From: SIG440 sp045646865
Lineage (GTDB): Bacteria; Bacillota; Clostridia; Monoglobales; Monoglobaceae
DNA length: 35,364 nucleotides
Assembly: GCA_045646865.1 (NCBI GenBank)
Contig: JAZRLM010000003.1
Span: 1-35,364 of the forward strand
Direction: 5' to 3'
The position numbers and the translations under genes were made by a program. The notes under the pieces were generated by a model, which did no database searches, was not told the DNA's origin, and saw nothing but the letters and a program-made list of their open reading frames with translations. Below are positions 1 through 6,897 of the stretch, in pieces (positions within the stretch are counted from its first letter, which is position 1; every line of letters starts with the position of its first letter).

Positions 1-68
1 TTTCCAGAATGATAGAGATTAACGATAGTCTTTTTAAATTCTGATGTGTACCTGTTTTTTGTGGACAT
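1..68 (-). CDS. IS3-family transposase OrfA, N-terminal fragment at window edge
   Basis: The 22 complete codons visible read MSTKNRYTSEFKKTI then VNLYHSG, which matches the opening of IS3 OrfA proteins, where the helix-turn-helix DNA-binding domain (HTH_Tnp_1 type) begins. The ATG at 68-66 has AAAGGAG 7 nt upstream. In this family OrfA is followed by OrfB, the DDE catalytic subunit, usually made by -1 frameshifting; that part is off the window. The gene is cut only by the window edge, so whether the element is intact cannot be judged. Confidence 0.75.
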   Translation of the reverse strand, partial: MSTKNRYTSEFKKTIVNLYHSG

Positions 69-121
69 TGTAATTCTCCTTTCGTGTCTACTATTTTACA
101 TCATTTCCATTTTGCTGTCCA
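1..121 (-). mobile_element. 5' end of an IS3-family insertion sequence (partial)
   Basis: Read on the minus strand, the element starts at about 121 with TGGACAGCAAAATGG, the TG-initial kind of terminal repeat expected of IS3-family elements, and runs off the left edge. A ribosome site (AAAGGAG) and an OrfA start follow within 55 nt. The sequence to the right of 121 is a kinase-like reading frame that lacks its N-terminal half, so the element probably interrupted that gene. The other IS end and the target duplication lie outside the window, so the exact boundary is inferred. Confidence 0.72.
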
Positions 122-620
122 CTTTTTTAGTATACATCCAATGTCATTATCGAGTGATAAAAAAAGAATAGAATATGTGGCAACTGCAACGCGTGATTGC
201 ACAGGCCTTGAGTTATTTGGGGAATATCTTTGCTTATTATTTGAAATTGATTCGCTTTTTCTGAATGATGACAGACATCTTAATAATATAGCAGTTATTG
301 AAGAAAATGGGAAGTATAGCTATTGTCCGATTTTTGATAACGGAGCAGCACTTATTTCTAATGTCCAGATGTCGCCAATGGAAATTCTTCCAAAAGTACA
401 TATTCCACTGCTAAAAGCAAGACCTTTTATGACTACGTTTACCAGGCAAATGAATACAGCAAGAAAACTATATGGCAAGCAACTTTCAATGCCAAAATTT
501 AATGAGAAAGAAGTCTTGGAAATTTTAGAGCCTTGTCTTGAATTTTATCCAAACAGAGATCGAGGGTTAATAACAGATAGGGTAGTTTCTTGCATTATGA
601 TAAGACAAAAATTTTTATGA
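122..620 (+). pseudogene. HipA-like serine/threonine kinase, C-terminal fragment
   Basis: The open frame encodes a kinase C-lobe of the HipA/CtkA type. It has the catalytic loop NDDRHLNNIAVI, with an Asp and Asn placed as in HipA-fold kinases, and 25 residues later the metal-binding DNGAAL, the counterpart of DFG. The N-lobe and ATP-binding loop are absent: upstream of 122 the frame runs into insertion-sequence DNA, and the first in-frame ATG (141) has no ribosome site. HipA kinases phosphorylate translation factors such as glutamyl-tRNA synthetase, but this fragment should be inactive. The missing half may lie beyond the IS, left of the window. The family call rests on the two motifs and their spacing. 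Confidence 0.6.
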
Positions 621-652
621 TTTGTCAAATATAATAAATTAATATTATTTTG

Positions 653-691
653 CAAAAAAGAGACTTGTAAGAATTTAATCTTCAAGTCTCT
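653..691 (-). terminator. Rho-independent terminator of the MNT/HEPN operon
   Basis: A 9-bp stem (659-667 with 683-691, AGAGACTTG/CAAGTCTCT) can be extended by AAGA/TCTT inside the loop. On the minus strand it is followed by a run of T (654-659 on the plus strand is A). It lies just after the HEPN gene. The plus-strand tail is not T-rich, so it probably serves the minus strand only. Confidence 0.75.
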
Positions 692-730
692 CTGATGTTA
701 ATATATTTGTTTTAAATATTCTTCTACGGC

Positions 731-1096
731 TTAATACATTGCTACTGCATTTTCAACCTGTTCAATGGTTTCCTGCTTATCGGCAATGTAAAAATCATCA
801 TAGTCACTTTTGTTCCTTATCAGACTTGCAGAACTGACAATATCCGAATATTTTCTTTCAAAAATTTTAGTTTTAATATAATTTTCTCTGAAATACGCAA
901 TTACTCCAGAATGCTTTTTAAAATCTACACCATCCAGAGCCAGCAAAGCTCTCATAGAATGAAATATACTGTAATACGCACGATTATTAGCGGTTTTATA
1001 AGCATTTACCTCAAGATTGTGCTTTGCATCATGCAAAAATTCCTGAGCTTGCTCAATTCTGTACTTAGACAAGCTTATTGCAGCTTCGCTATGCAA
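731..1096 (-). CDS. HEPN-domain toxin of an MNT/HEPN pair, probably C-terminally truncated
   Basis: This 121-residue all-helical protein carries the HEPN signature as R39-x6-H46 (NRAYYSIFH), the catalytic dyad of HEPN RNases, followed by the family block KKHSGVIAYFRENYIKT. Partnered with the upstream nucleotidyltransferase it forms a type VII-like toxin-antitoxin unit, in which HEPN is the RNA-cutting toxin. The start is TTG at 1096-1094, overlapping the MNT stop by 8 nt, with GAAGGAG about 9 nt upstream. The frame stops at TAA (733-731), but it stays open for ten more codons (AVEEYLKQIY) to a second TAA at 700-698. Those codons look like the normal helical C-terminus of the family, so the first TAA is probably a recent nonsense mutation. 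The terminator begins just after the second stop. Confidence 0.8.
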   Translation of the reverse strand: MHSEAAISLSKYRIEQAQEFLHDAKHNLEVNAYKTANNRAYYSIFHSMRALLALDGVDFKKHSGVIAYFRENYIKTKIFERKYSDIVSSASLIRNKSDYDDFYIADKQETIEQVENAVAMY

Positions 1097-1436
1097 CTAT
1101 CCTCACTCCTTCTCTGTCCACATTCCGATAAAAGGGTAAATCATGTTTCCATTTTTCAAAAAAATCCATACTTATTACGATGGGAGAAAGAACCGTGCTG
1201 TATCCATAGTCTTCATATAAATCGCTCATTATCTCCACAATTTGCTTATTAAATTTATTTTCACTCTCATGCGGAATTTTCATAATAATGGCTATATCCA
1301 CGTCCGACTCCTCATCAAAATCGCCTCTGGCATATGAACCGAACAAAATAATTTCCTCTAATTCATCGCCAAAATGCTTTCGTGATGATTTTGAAAAAGC
1401 TTCTAAAATATCATTAAGCTCTGATTTGGTACACAT
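1089..1436 (-). CDS. MNT-type nucleotidyltransferase antitoxin
   Basis: This 115-residue minimal nucleotidyltransferase has the GSYARGDFDEESDVDIAI motif (GS-x10-D-x-D), the catalytic signature that binds Mg-ATP in the polymerase-beta fold. MntA-type antitoxins of this class inactivate their HEPN partner by attaching AMP to a tyrosine. It is first in a two-gene operon and its stop overlaps the HEPN start. ATG at 1436-1434 is preceded by GGTGG, and a good sigma-A promoter lies at 1458-1486. The family call is secure from the motif and the neighbour; the AMPylation mechanism comes from characterised homologues and is not visible here. Confidence 0.85.
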   Translation of the reverse strand: MCTKSELNDILEAFSKSSRKHFGDELEEIILFGSYARGDFDEESDVDIAIIMKIPHESENKFNKQIVEIMSDLYEDYGYSTVLSPIVISMDFFEKWKHDLPFYRNVDREGVRIVA

Positions 1437-1457
1437 ACCTTCACCACCTTTATATAT

Positions 1458-1486
1458 ATAATATCACAAAATGTAAAATATATCAA
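1458..1486 (-). promoter_or_regulatory. sigma-A promoter of the MNT/HEPN operon
   Basis: Minus strand TTGATA (1486-1481), a 17-nt spacer and TATTAT (1463-1458), about 20 nt before the MNT start codon. It is embedded in an AT-rich repeat (TATATATA). Confidence 0.6.
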
Positions 1487-1786
1487 GTATTTAATATAGT
1501 CATGTCCTGATATGTTCTGATAGAGTCTTTTTTCATATGTTTTTTTCATTTTGTCCATAAAATCATTTGGTTTGTCTAACATATAAAGAATATCCAAATT
1601 GTTTGTTGACGGACTTTCTAACATTTTTCTAACAAAACGACATTAAATGTGCAAAATCGGGTTTTATTGATTTCGCTGACATTTCAATAACAAATCTGCT
1701 CAAACCCTTAATTTTACTATACTTCTGCGGTTTATAACAATGTAAAATAATTTAACATAATCTTAGATAAATTTACCCTTATTAAA
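1487..1786. other. Non-coding AT-rich DNA at the island edge
   Basis: No supported gene. The stretch is AT-rich. A minus-strand open frame (1624-1403) has no ribosome site, no recognisable motif and overlaps the MNT start. It may be decayed accessory DNA; I recognise no integrase remnant in it. Confidence 0.5.
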
Positions 1787-1828
1787 ATGGGGTTCAAGTG
1801 GCCGCTGGTTCGAATCCAGTCACGCCGA
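1787..1828 (+). other. 3' half of a tRNA-Pro(GGG) gene, probable attachment-site (att) duplication
   Basis: From the anticodon loop onward the bases fit a tRNA: T33 at 1788, anticodon GGG (1789-1791), G37, T38, 3' anticodon stem TCAAG (1794-1798), 5-nt variable loop TGGCC, T-arm GCTGG-TTCGAAT-CCAGT (1804-1820), 3' acceptor strand CACGCCG and discriminator A (1828). The 5' side does not continue: bases 1782-1786 cannot pair with TCAAG, and no D-arm or 5' acceptor CGGCGTG lies upstream. A tRNA tail that begins at the anticodon loop is what integrases leave at the far end of a genomic island. The intact gene would then lie to the left of the window on the plus strand. Loss of the 5' half by deletion is the alternative. 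Confidence 0.75.
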
Positions 1829-1892
1829 GCAGATGCCGCAAAATATGACGAATTGTGACGCACGGTAGAGAATAATTTCGCAAAAAGCAAGC

Positions 1893-1927
1893 AACGGTGC
1901 GGCTTTCTCAATGAGAGCCGCACCGTT
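1893..1927. terminator. Strong hairpin, possible bidirectional terminator
   Basis: A perfect 12-bp GC-rich stem (1893-1904 with 1916-1927, AACGGTGCGGCT/AGCCGCACCGTT) with an 11-nt loop. Neither side has a clean T-run, though the minus side has CTTTTT a few bases on. It lies between the tRNA fragment and gatB. Confidence 0.45.
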
Positions 1928-2015
1928 TAGTATACATAGGTATGTCATAAATGCCATACACTACATTCCTTTTATTTTAATTTACTTGCGTCAGACCAAG
2001 TTTTTCGACAATCTG

Positions 2016-2040
2016 AAACGGGCAAAAAATTTGCCCGTTT
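2016..2040 (-). terminator. Hairpin just after gatB, probable end of gatCAB
   Basis: A perfect 10-bp inverted repeat (2016-2025 with 2031-2040, AAACGGGCAA/TTGCCCGTTT) with a 5-nt A/T loop begins 6 nt past the gatB stop. The T-tail is only the TTT of the stem end, so termination may be weak. Confidence 0.5.
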
Positions 2041-2045
2041 AGTGT

Positions 2046-3470
2046 TTATAAATTTTTAAGCTTTTGTTCAAGACATTCCTTAATTGATTTTGGGGTTGCC
2101 TTGCCCTGAAGGCCTCTGTTTGCCTGACCCATAAAGAAGCCAAACACAGAGGTTTTTCCGTTTTTGTAGTCTTCAACAAGGTCCTGACGCTCTGCAAAAA
2201 GATTGTCAATAAAGTCATTGATTGCAGAAAGGTCTTCTTCAACAATAAAGTTGTTTGCTTTTGCGATTTCCATGGGGTCGCCGCCTTCTTCGAACATAAA
2301 GCGAATGATTGTTTTTGCATCGTTACGGTTAACGGTGTTTTTGTCAGCCATTTCGCAAACCTTTGCAAAGTCTTTTGCCGAAACGGGGATTTCCTCGGTA
2401 TCAGTTTCTTTTACACGGCGCATAACCTCGGTTAAGAACATATTTGCAACACTCTTGTATTCGGGATAGATTGCAACAGTTTCGTCATAGAAATCCGATA
2501 TATATTTTTCAAGGGTAAGAACTCTTGCATCTTCGTCGGTGAGCTTGTATTCATTAATATACTTATTCACCCTTTCGTGAGGGAGCAGAGGAATTTCGCT
2601 TTTTGCTCTTTCGATATCCTCGTCGGTAAAGGTAACTGCCATAATATCAGGCTCGGGGAAGTAGCGGTAGTCGTTGGCGTTTTCTTTGCTTCGGAGTGAT
2701 GAAGTGGTGCCCGTTGCATCGTCAAAACGTCTTGTTTCCTGAACAACCTTGCCGCCCTCGTCAAGAATTTGTGTCTGTCTTTCGATTTCGCACTCAATCG
2801 CTCTCTGGATTGAACGGAAGGAGTTAAGGTTTTTGATTTCCGCTCTGTCACCTAAAACTTCAGAGCCTGCCGGCTTTAATGAAACGTTTACGTCGGCACG
2901 GATTGAGCCTTCCTGCATTTTTGCATCGCAGACATTAAGGTATTTAAGGTAAAGGGCAATTTTTGAAACAAACTCGGCAGCTTCTTCTGCAGAGGTGATG
3001 TCAGGCTCGCTGACAATTTCTATCAGGGGAACGCTGCATCGGTTGTAATCTGCCCAGCTCTGTCCGTGATAATCGTCGTGTACAAGCTTGCCGGCGTCTT
3101 CTTCAAGGTGAATCTGATGAATTCGTACAACCGTTCCTGTCGAAAGCTCAACCTTACCGTTGATACAAAGGGGCAAATCCAACTGCGAAATCTGGTATGC
3201 TTTGGGAAGGTCGGGGTAGAAGTAGTTCTTTCTGTCAAAGCGTGAATAGCGGTTGATGTCGCAACCAAATGCAAGACCTGCCCGGATTGCATAGTTCACC
3301 GCCTCAAAATTGATTATAGGCAGAGCACCAGGCTGACCTGTACATACAGGGCAGATGTGAGTGTTGGGGTCGCCACCGAAGGAGGCGTCGCAGGTGCAGA
3401 ATGCTTTTGTTTTTGTTGAAAGCTCGGCATGAATTTCAAGACCGATGACTGTATCGTATTTAGCGCACAT
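2046..3470 (-). CDS. gatB: Aspartyl/glutamyl-tRNA amidotransferase subunit B
   Basis: At 474 residues it is full length for GatB, the kinase/tRNA-binding subunit of GatCAB. The complex turns Glu-tRNA(Gln) and Asp-tRNA(Asn) into Gln-tRNA and Asn-tRNA with ATP and ammonia delivered from GatA. The N-terminus shows the signature VIGLEIHAELSTKTKAFC, the zinc-cradle cysteines (C27, C29 and a CPVC pair) and the DRKNYFYPDLPKAYQISQ block. The last 150 residues form the helical tail domain shared with YqeY that contacts tRNA (ending near the FGFFMGQ segment). ATG at 3470-3468 has AAGGAGG about 10 nt upstream, overlapping the gatA stop. It is the last gene of gatC-gatA-gatB. Confidence 0.97.
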   Translation of the reverse strand: MCAKYDTVIGLEIHAELSTKTKAFCTCDASFGGDPNTHICPVCTGQPGALPIINFEAVNYAIRAGLAFGCDINRYSRFDRKNYFYPDLPKAYQISQLDLPLCINGKVELSTGTVVRIHQIHLEEDAGKLVHDDYHGQSWADYNRCSVPLIEIVSEPDITSAEEAAEFVSKIALYLKYLNVCDAKMQEGSIRADVNVSLKPAGSEVLGDRAEIKNLNSFRSIQRAIECEIERQTQILDEGGKVVQETRRFDDATGTTSSLRSKENANDYRYFPEPDIMAVTFTDEDIERAKSEIPLLPHERVNKYINEYKLTDEDARVLTLEKYISDFYDETVAIYPEYKSVANMFLTEVMRRVKETDTEEIPVSAKDFAKVCEMADKNTVNRNDAKTIIRFMFEEGGDPMEIAKANNFIVEEDLSAINDFIDNLFAERQDLVEDYKNGKTSVFGFFMGQANRGLQGKATPKSIKECLEQKLKNL

Positions 3471-3485
3471 TGTTTTTTTACCTCC

Positions 3486-4919
3486 TTATATATTTGCTGT
3501 GGGATGTGAAAAATTCTTTTCATAAGCATCCGCAAACTGAATAACCTTTGCATCGTCAAATCTCTTTGCCGAGATTGAAAAGCCGATAGGCATACCCTCG
3601 GAATTAACTCCGCAGGGAACGGATAAGGCAGGAATACCTGCAATATTTGCCGTAACGGTACAAACATCGGCAAGGTACATTTTAACGGGGTCGTCAATGT
3701 TTGCATCAATGTTATATGCAACCGTTGGTGCGGTAGGTGTGAGCATTACATCACACTTGTTAAAGATTTCGTCGTGCTCAAGGCGGAATTGCTGACGTAC
3801 AGCAAGAGCCTATTTATAATATGCATCATAATAACCGCTGGACAGAGCATAGGTGCCAAGAAGGATTCTTCTTTTAACCTCTGCACCAAAGCCTTCGGCT
3901 CTGGTTTTCTTGATAAGCTCATCATAGCTTTCGGGTGATTCGGTGCGATAGCCGTATTTAACACCGTCATATCGAGAAAGGTTTGAACTTGCTTCGGCAC
4001 AGGCAAGAAGATAGTATGCCGAAACCGCATATTTAAGTGTGGGCATTGAAACCTCAATAAGCTCTGCGCCCATGTCTTCATAGAATTTTGCAACCTTCAT
4101 TACGGCATCCTTAACCTCGGCATCAATGCCTTCGCCGTAGAACTCTTTGGGAATACCGATTTTAAGACCCTTGATGTCCTGACCGATAAGAGAGTTAAAG
4201 TCGATGCTGTGGCGTCTGGTTGTTCTGTCGTGGGAATCCTGACCTGCGATTGCGTTAAGGATAATTCCGCAATCCTCGGCAGAATTTGCCATAGGTCCAA
4301 TCTGGTCAAGTGAGCTGCCAAAGGCAACAAGACCAAAACGTGAAACTGTGCCGTATGTTGGCTTCATACCTGTAATACCGCAGAATGCCGCAGGCTGACG
4401 AACCGAGCCGCCGGTGTCGGAGCCAAGTGCTGCCGCACAAAGACCTGCCGCAACTGCAACAGCACTACCGCCTGATGAACCGCCCGGAACTCTTGAAGCA
4501 TCAAAGGGGTTCTTTGGTTTTGAAAGTGCCGATGTCTGTGACGAGCCGCCCATGGCAAATTCGTCCATTGAGGTTTTACCCAATGTAACAATTCCCTGTG
4601 CGTTCAGTTTTTCCATAACTGTTGCGTTGTAGGGGGGAGCATATTCTGCAAGCATTTTTGAAGAACAGGTTGTTTTTATGTCCTTGGTGCAGATGTTGTC
4701 CTTTATTGCCAGGGGAATACCTGTAAGAGCAGAAATATCACCGCTTGCAATTCGCTTGTCGGCATATTCTGCAGCAGCAAGGGCTTCTTTTTCACATACG
4801 GTGTTAAAGGCACCGAGGTCTTTGTTCTGGTTTATTTTATAAAGATAGTTTTGTGTCAGCTCAACTGATGAAATTTCTTTTGAGTCAAGCTGTTTTCTAA
4901 GTTCTGTTAAAGTTGTCAT
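3486..4919 (-). pseudogene. gatA: Glutamyl-tRNA amidotransferase subunit A with an in-frame TAG
   Basis: GatA hydrolyses glutamine and passes ammonia to GatB. The amidase-signature core is present: catalytic Lys in GIPLAIKDNI, the glycine/serine stretch VPGGSSGGSAVAVAAG, and the nucleophile serine in GSDTGGSVRQPA. After residue 369 (SSGYYDAYYK) the frame meets TAG at 3812-3810, then continues open for 107 more codons: ALAVRQQF, the MLTPTAPTVAYN block and PALSVPCG, ending at TAA 3488-3486. Without the stop the gene has the usual GatA length (about 477 codons). Family members normally have Lys there (YYKKAL), so AAG to TAG is the simplest change. GatA is expected to be essential, so a sequence error, suppression or readthrough must be weighed against true loss. 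Start ATG 4919 has AAGGAGG. Confidence 0.9.
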
Positions 4920-4934
4920 ATTATCGGCACCTCC

Positions 4935-5219
4935 TTAATCTACAATTTTGGGAACGACAAACTGATTTGCTATAACTTCGGGTCCATTCTTCACGATACC
5001 TTCCATATTGTCAAATGTTTCGATGTTGTCGCCACGCAGTTCGCCAAAGGGAACCGCATTTGTCATATCAATCGGGTTATATTCAAAATCCGAGTCGCCG
5101 ATTGTGTCCATAAGATTTATGATATCGGTCATTTCCTTTTGGTATTCCTGCATCTCGTCTTCAGAAAGATGCAGTTTTGAAAGCTCGCAAAGGAGCTTAA
5201 GGTTGTCCATTGATAACAT
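4935..5219 (-). CDS. gatC: Aspartyl/glutamyl-tRNA amidotransferase subunit C
   Basis: A 94-residue helical protein that wraps around and stabilises GatA in the GatCAB complex. It shows the GatC pattern: CELSKLHLSEDEMQEYQKEM near the start, the DTIGDSDFEYNPI loop, and a C-terminal extended arm with NGPEVIANQFVVPKIVD. A GTG nine bases upstream (5228) is possible, but AAAAGGA lies 10 nt before the ATG at 5219 and only 1 nt before the GTG, so ATG is chosen. It is the first gene of the operon; gatA begins 15 nt after its stop. Confidence 0.95.
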   Translation of the reverse strand: MLSMDNLKLLCELSKLHLSEDEMQEYQKEMTDIINLMDTIGDSDFEYNPIDMTNAVPFGELRGDNIETFDNMEGIVKNGPEVIANQFVVPKIVD

Positions 5220-5261
5220 ATATTTCACATCCTTTTAATTGGTAAAATTACACTATTTTAT

Positions 5262-5290
5262 ATTCTACCATTTTTGCATAGGTTTTGCAA
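5262..5290 (-). promoter_or_regulatory. sigma-A promoter of gatCAB
   Basis: Minus strand TTGCAA (5290-5285), a 17-nt spacer and TAGAAT (5267-5262), 43 nt before the gatC start. It lies back to back with the promoter of the next gene. Confidence 0.65.
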
Positions 5291-5321
5291 CATAAATTTA
5301 AAAGAATTTTAATGGTATAAA

Positions 5322-5350
5322 TTGCAATATTTTTATAGTTGTGATATAAT
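5322..5350 (+). promoter_or_regulatory. sigma-A promoter of the HAD nucleotidase gene
   Basis: TTGCAA (5322-5327), a 17-nt spacer and a perfect TATAAT (5345-5350), 29 nt before the ATG. It diverges from the gatCAB promoter. Confidence 0.75.
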
Positions 5351-5379
5351 AGGTTAAAATTTTAAATGAAGGAATTGTT

Positions 5380-6069
5380 ATGTATAAATATTTATTGTGG
5401 GATATAGACGGAACTGTGCTGAACTTTCTTGCATCGGAGGCATATGCGATACGGTTTTTGTTTAAAAAATATAATATTGGTGAATGTAGCGACCAGATGC
5501 TTAAACAGTATTCGGCAATAAATGCAAAATACTGGCAGATGCTTGAGAGGGGCGAACTGACCAAGCAGGAAATTTTAATTGGCAGATTCAGGGAGTTTTT
5601 TGGCGAAATCAGCGCAGATATAACCATAGCCGAAGATTTTAACCGTGACTATCAGATAACCCTTGGCGACCATATTGAATTTGTTGATAAAGCAAAGGAG
5701 ATACTGCTTGCCCAGAAGGGAAAATATACCATTGCGGCAGTTACCAACGGCACAAAGGTTGCGCAGGAAAAGAAGTTACGACTTTCAGGGCTTGACAGGG
5801 TTTTTGATGCGATTTTTATATCAGAGAATGTGGGAGCCGAAAAACCCAATAAAGAATATTTTGATTATGTTTTTGAAAACCTGGGTGTAACCGATAAAAG
5901 TGAAGTTTTGATTATAGGAGATTCCCTTACCAGCGATATGAAGGGTGGTTTGATTGCAGGTATTGACACCTGCTGGTTTAACCCGATGCATAAGCCAAAT
6001 ACATTGGATATTGATGTCACTTATGAAATTGATGACCTTGGCAAAATCGAAGAGATTGTTGGTGCGTAG
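5380..6069 (+). CDS. YjjG-family HAD nucleotidase
   Basis: A 229-residue haloacid-dehalogenase-fold phosphatase. Motif I is DIDGT (D8 nucleophile, D10 acid/base), motif II is VTNGT, motif III is the Lys of GAEKPN, and motif IV is IIGDSLTSDMKGG, which binds Mg. The helical cap between motifs I and II (residues about 15-90) and the GDSLTSD block match YjjG/YfnB, non-canonical pyrimidine nucleotidases that clean nucleotide pools. ATG at 5380 has GAAGGA upstream. It appears monocistronic, with its own promoter. Substrate is inferred from the subfamily; generic phosphoglycolate-phosphatase-like activity is the alternative. Confidence 0.85.
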   Translation: MYKYLLWDIDGTVLNFLASEAYAIRFLFKKYNIGECSDQMLKQYSAINAKYWQMLERGELTKQEILIGRFREFFGEISADITIAEDFNRDYQITLGDHIEFVDKAKEILLAQKGKYTIAAVTNGTKVAQEKKLRLSGLDRVFDAIFISENVGAEKPNKEYFDYVFENLGVTDKSEVLIIGDSLTSDMKGGLIAGIDTCWFNPMHKPNTLDIDVTYEIDDLGKIEEIVGA

Positions 6070-6143
6070 GATTAAAATGGGGTTTTTAGTTGCAACTTGA
6101 TATGAGTGTATAAAGAGTGTCGAATGATGTCGAAAATTATAGG

Positions 6144-6188
6144 TTGACAATATCCTACAATTTGTATATAATATAAATTGTAGGATAT
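6144..6188 (+). promoter_or_regulatory. Promoter and palindromic operator of the phd/doc operon
   Basis: A consensus promoter TTGACA (6144-6149), 17-nt spacer and TATAAT (6167-6172). Centred on the -10 is a perfect 14-bp inverted repeat: ATATCCTACAATTT (6150-6163) and AAATTGTAGGATAT (6175-6188). Phd/YefM antitoxins bind such palindromes to repress their own operon, so this is the likely autoregulatory operator. Confidence 0.85.
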
Positions 6189-6217
6189 ATTTATTGTATA
6201 AATAATAGGAGGCAATT

Positions 6218-6460
6218 ATGAATATCAATACTGAAACAATTACAACTATGACTGAAGCAAATCAGAATTTCTCAAAAGTGGCTAAGGTTGCAGAAAATAA
6301 TGGTCAGGCAGTTATCTTCAAAAATAACAAGCCGAAATTTTTGCTTATTGATGTTGACTCTAATTCATACTTTGATATTACTGATGATGAAAAAATAGAT
6401 GTGGCGGCAAAAAGAATTATGAACAGATTCAAACCTGCTTTTCAGGAGTTGGCAAAATGA
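6218..6460 (+). CDS. Phd/YefM-family antitoxin
   Basis: An 80-residue protein with the Phd/YefM N-terminal DNA-binding fold: the TMTEANQNFSKVAKVAENNG helix region, then the beta strands QAVIFKNNKPKFLLIDVD. The C-terminal tail (KRIMNRFKPAFQELAK) is the part that in Phd folds on, and blocks, Doc. ATG 6218 is preceded by AGGAGG. The stop overlaps the doc start by 4 nt (ATGA), so the two are translationally coupled. It should repress the operon through the inverted repeat over the promoter. Confidence 0.9.
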   Translation: MNINTETITTMTEANQNFSKVAKVAENNGQAVIFKNNKPKFLLIDVDSNSYFDITDDEKIDVAAKRIMNRFKPAFQELAK

Positions 6461-6834
6461 TTAAATTAAGTAAAGAAAAGGTTTTACTTTTACATCAGTT
6501 AATAGCAGAAGAAACGGGCGGTAGCGTCGGCGTAAGAGATGTTGGATTATTAGAAAGTGCGCTTAATAATGCATATGCTACATTTGGCGGAGAAGAACTT
6601 TATAAAACAAAAGAAGAAAAAGCAGCAAGCCTTGGCTTTTCTTTAATATCTAATCATGCATTTGTTGATGGAAATAAAAGAATTGGTGTGTATGTTATGC
6701 TTACATTTTTGGAAGCAGAGGGTATAAAAATAAATTGCACCAATGCAGATGTGGTTGACCTCGGTTTATCGGTTGCATCAGGCGATATGATATATGATGA
6801 AATTTTAAATTGGATAAATAAATTTAAGAAGTAA
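6457..6834 (+). CDS. doc: Doc-type toxin (Fic fold, death on curing)
   Basis: A 125-residue protein with the Fic/Doc motif HAFVDGNKR (H67 to R75). In Doc the His, Asp and Lys/Arg of HxFx(D/N)GNK let the toxin phosphorylate EF-Tu and stop translation, rather than AMPylate as Fic enzymes do. The opening VLLLHQLIAEETGG, RDVGLLESALNNAYATFGG and EKAASLGFSLISN blocks are those of Doc proteins. All catalytic residues are present, so the toxin is probably active. It is the second gene of the operon, with GGAG inside the antitoxin 3' end. Nearby genes are housekeeping, so the pair is a small chromosomal insertion. Confidence 0.92.
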   Translation: MIKLSKEKVLLLHQLIAEETGGSVGVRDVGLLESALNNAYATFGGEELYKTKEEKAASLGFSLISNHAFVDGNKRIGVYVMLTFLEAEGIKINCTNADVVDLGLSVASGDMIYDEILNWINKFKK

Positions 6835-6897
6835 TTTTTTATTCTGACTTGATACGTGTCCGGCAGGAGTTTTACCAAATTACAAAGGATAGAAATA

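Noticed and set aside
911..1252. Plus-strand 113-codon open frame
   Set aside because: It is the antisense shadow of the MNT and HEPN genes and has no coding features.
1403..1624. Minus-strand 73-codon open frame upstream of the MNT gene
   Set aside because: It has no ribosome binding site, no recognisable motif, and it overlaps the MNT start and promoter in another frame.
1732..1923. Minus-strand 63-codon open frame
   Set aside because: It is the antisense of the tRNA-Pro fragment (it gives the DWIRTSG string typical of translated tRNA genes) and lacks a ribosome site.
3810..3812. Reassignment of TAG as a sense codon in this organism
   Set aside because: TAG ends the MNT, nucleotidase, GtrA-like, spoIIIAD, secA, prfB and murI genes at the expected lengths, so it is an ordinary stop here.
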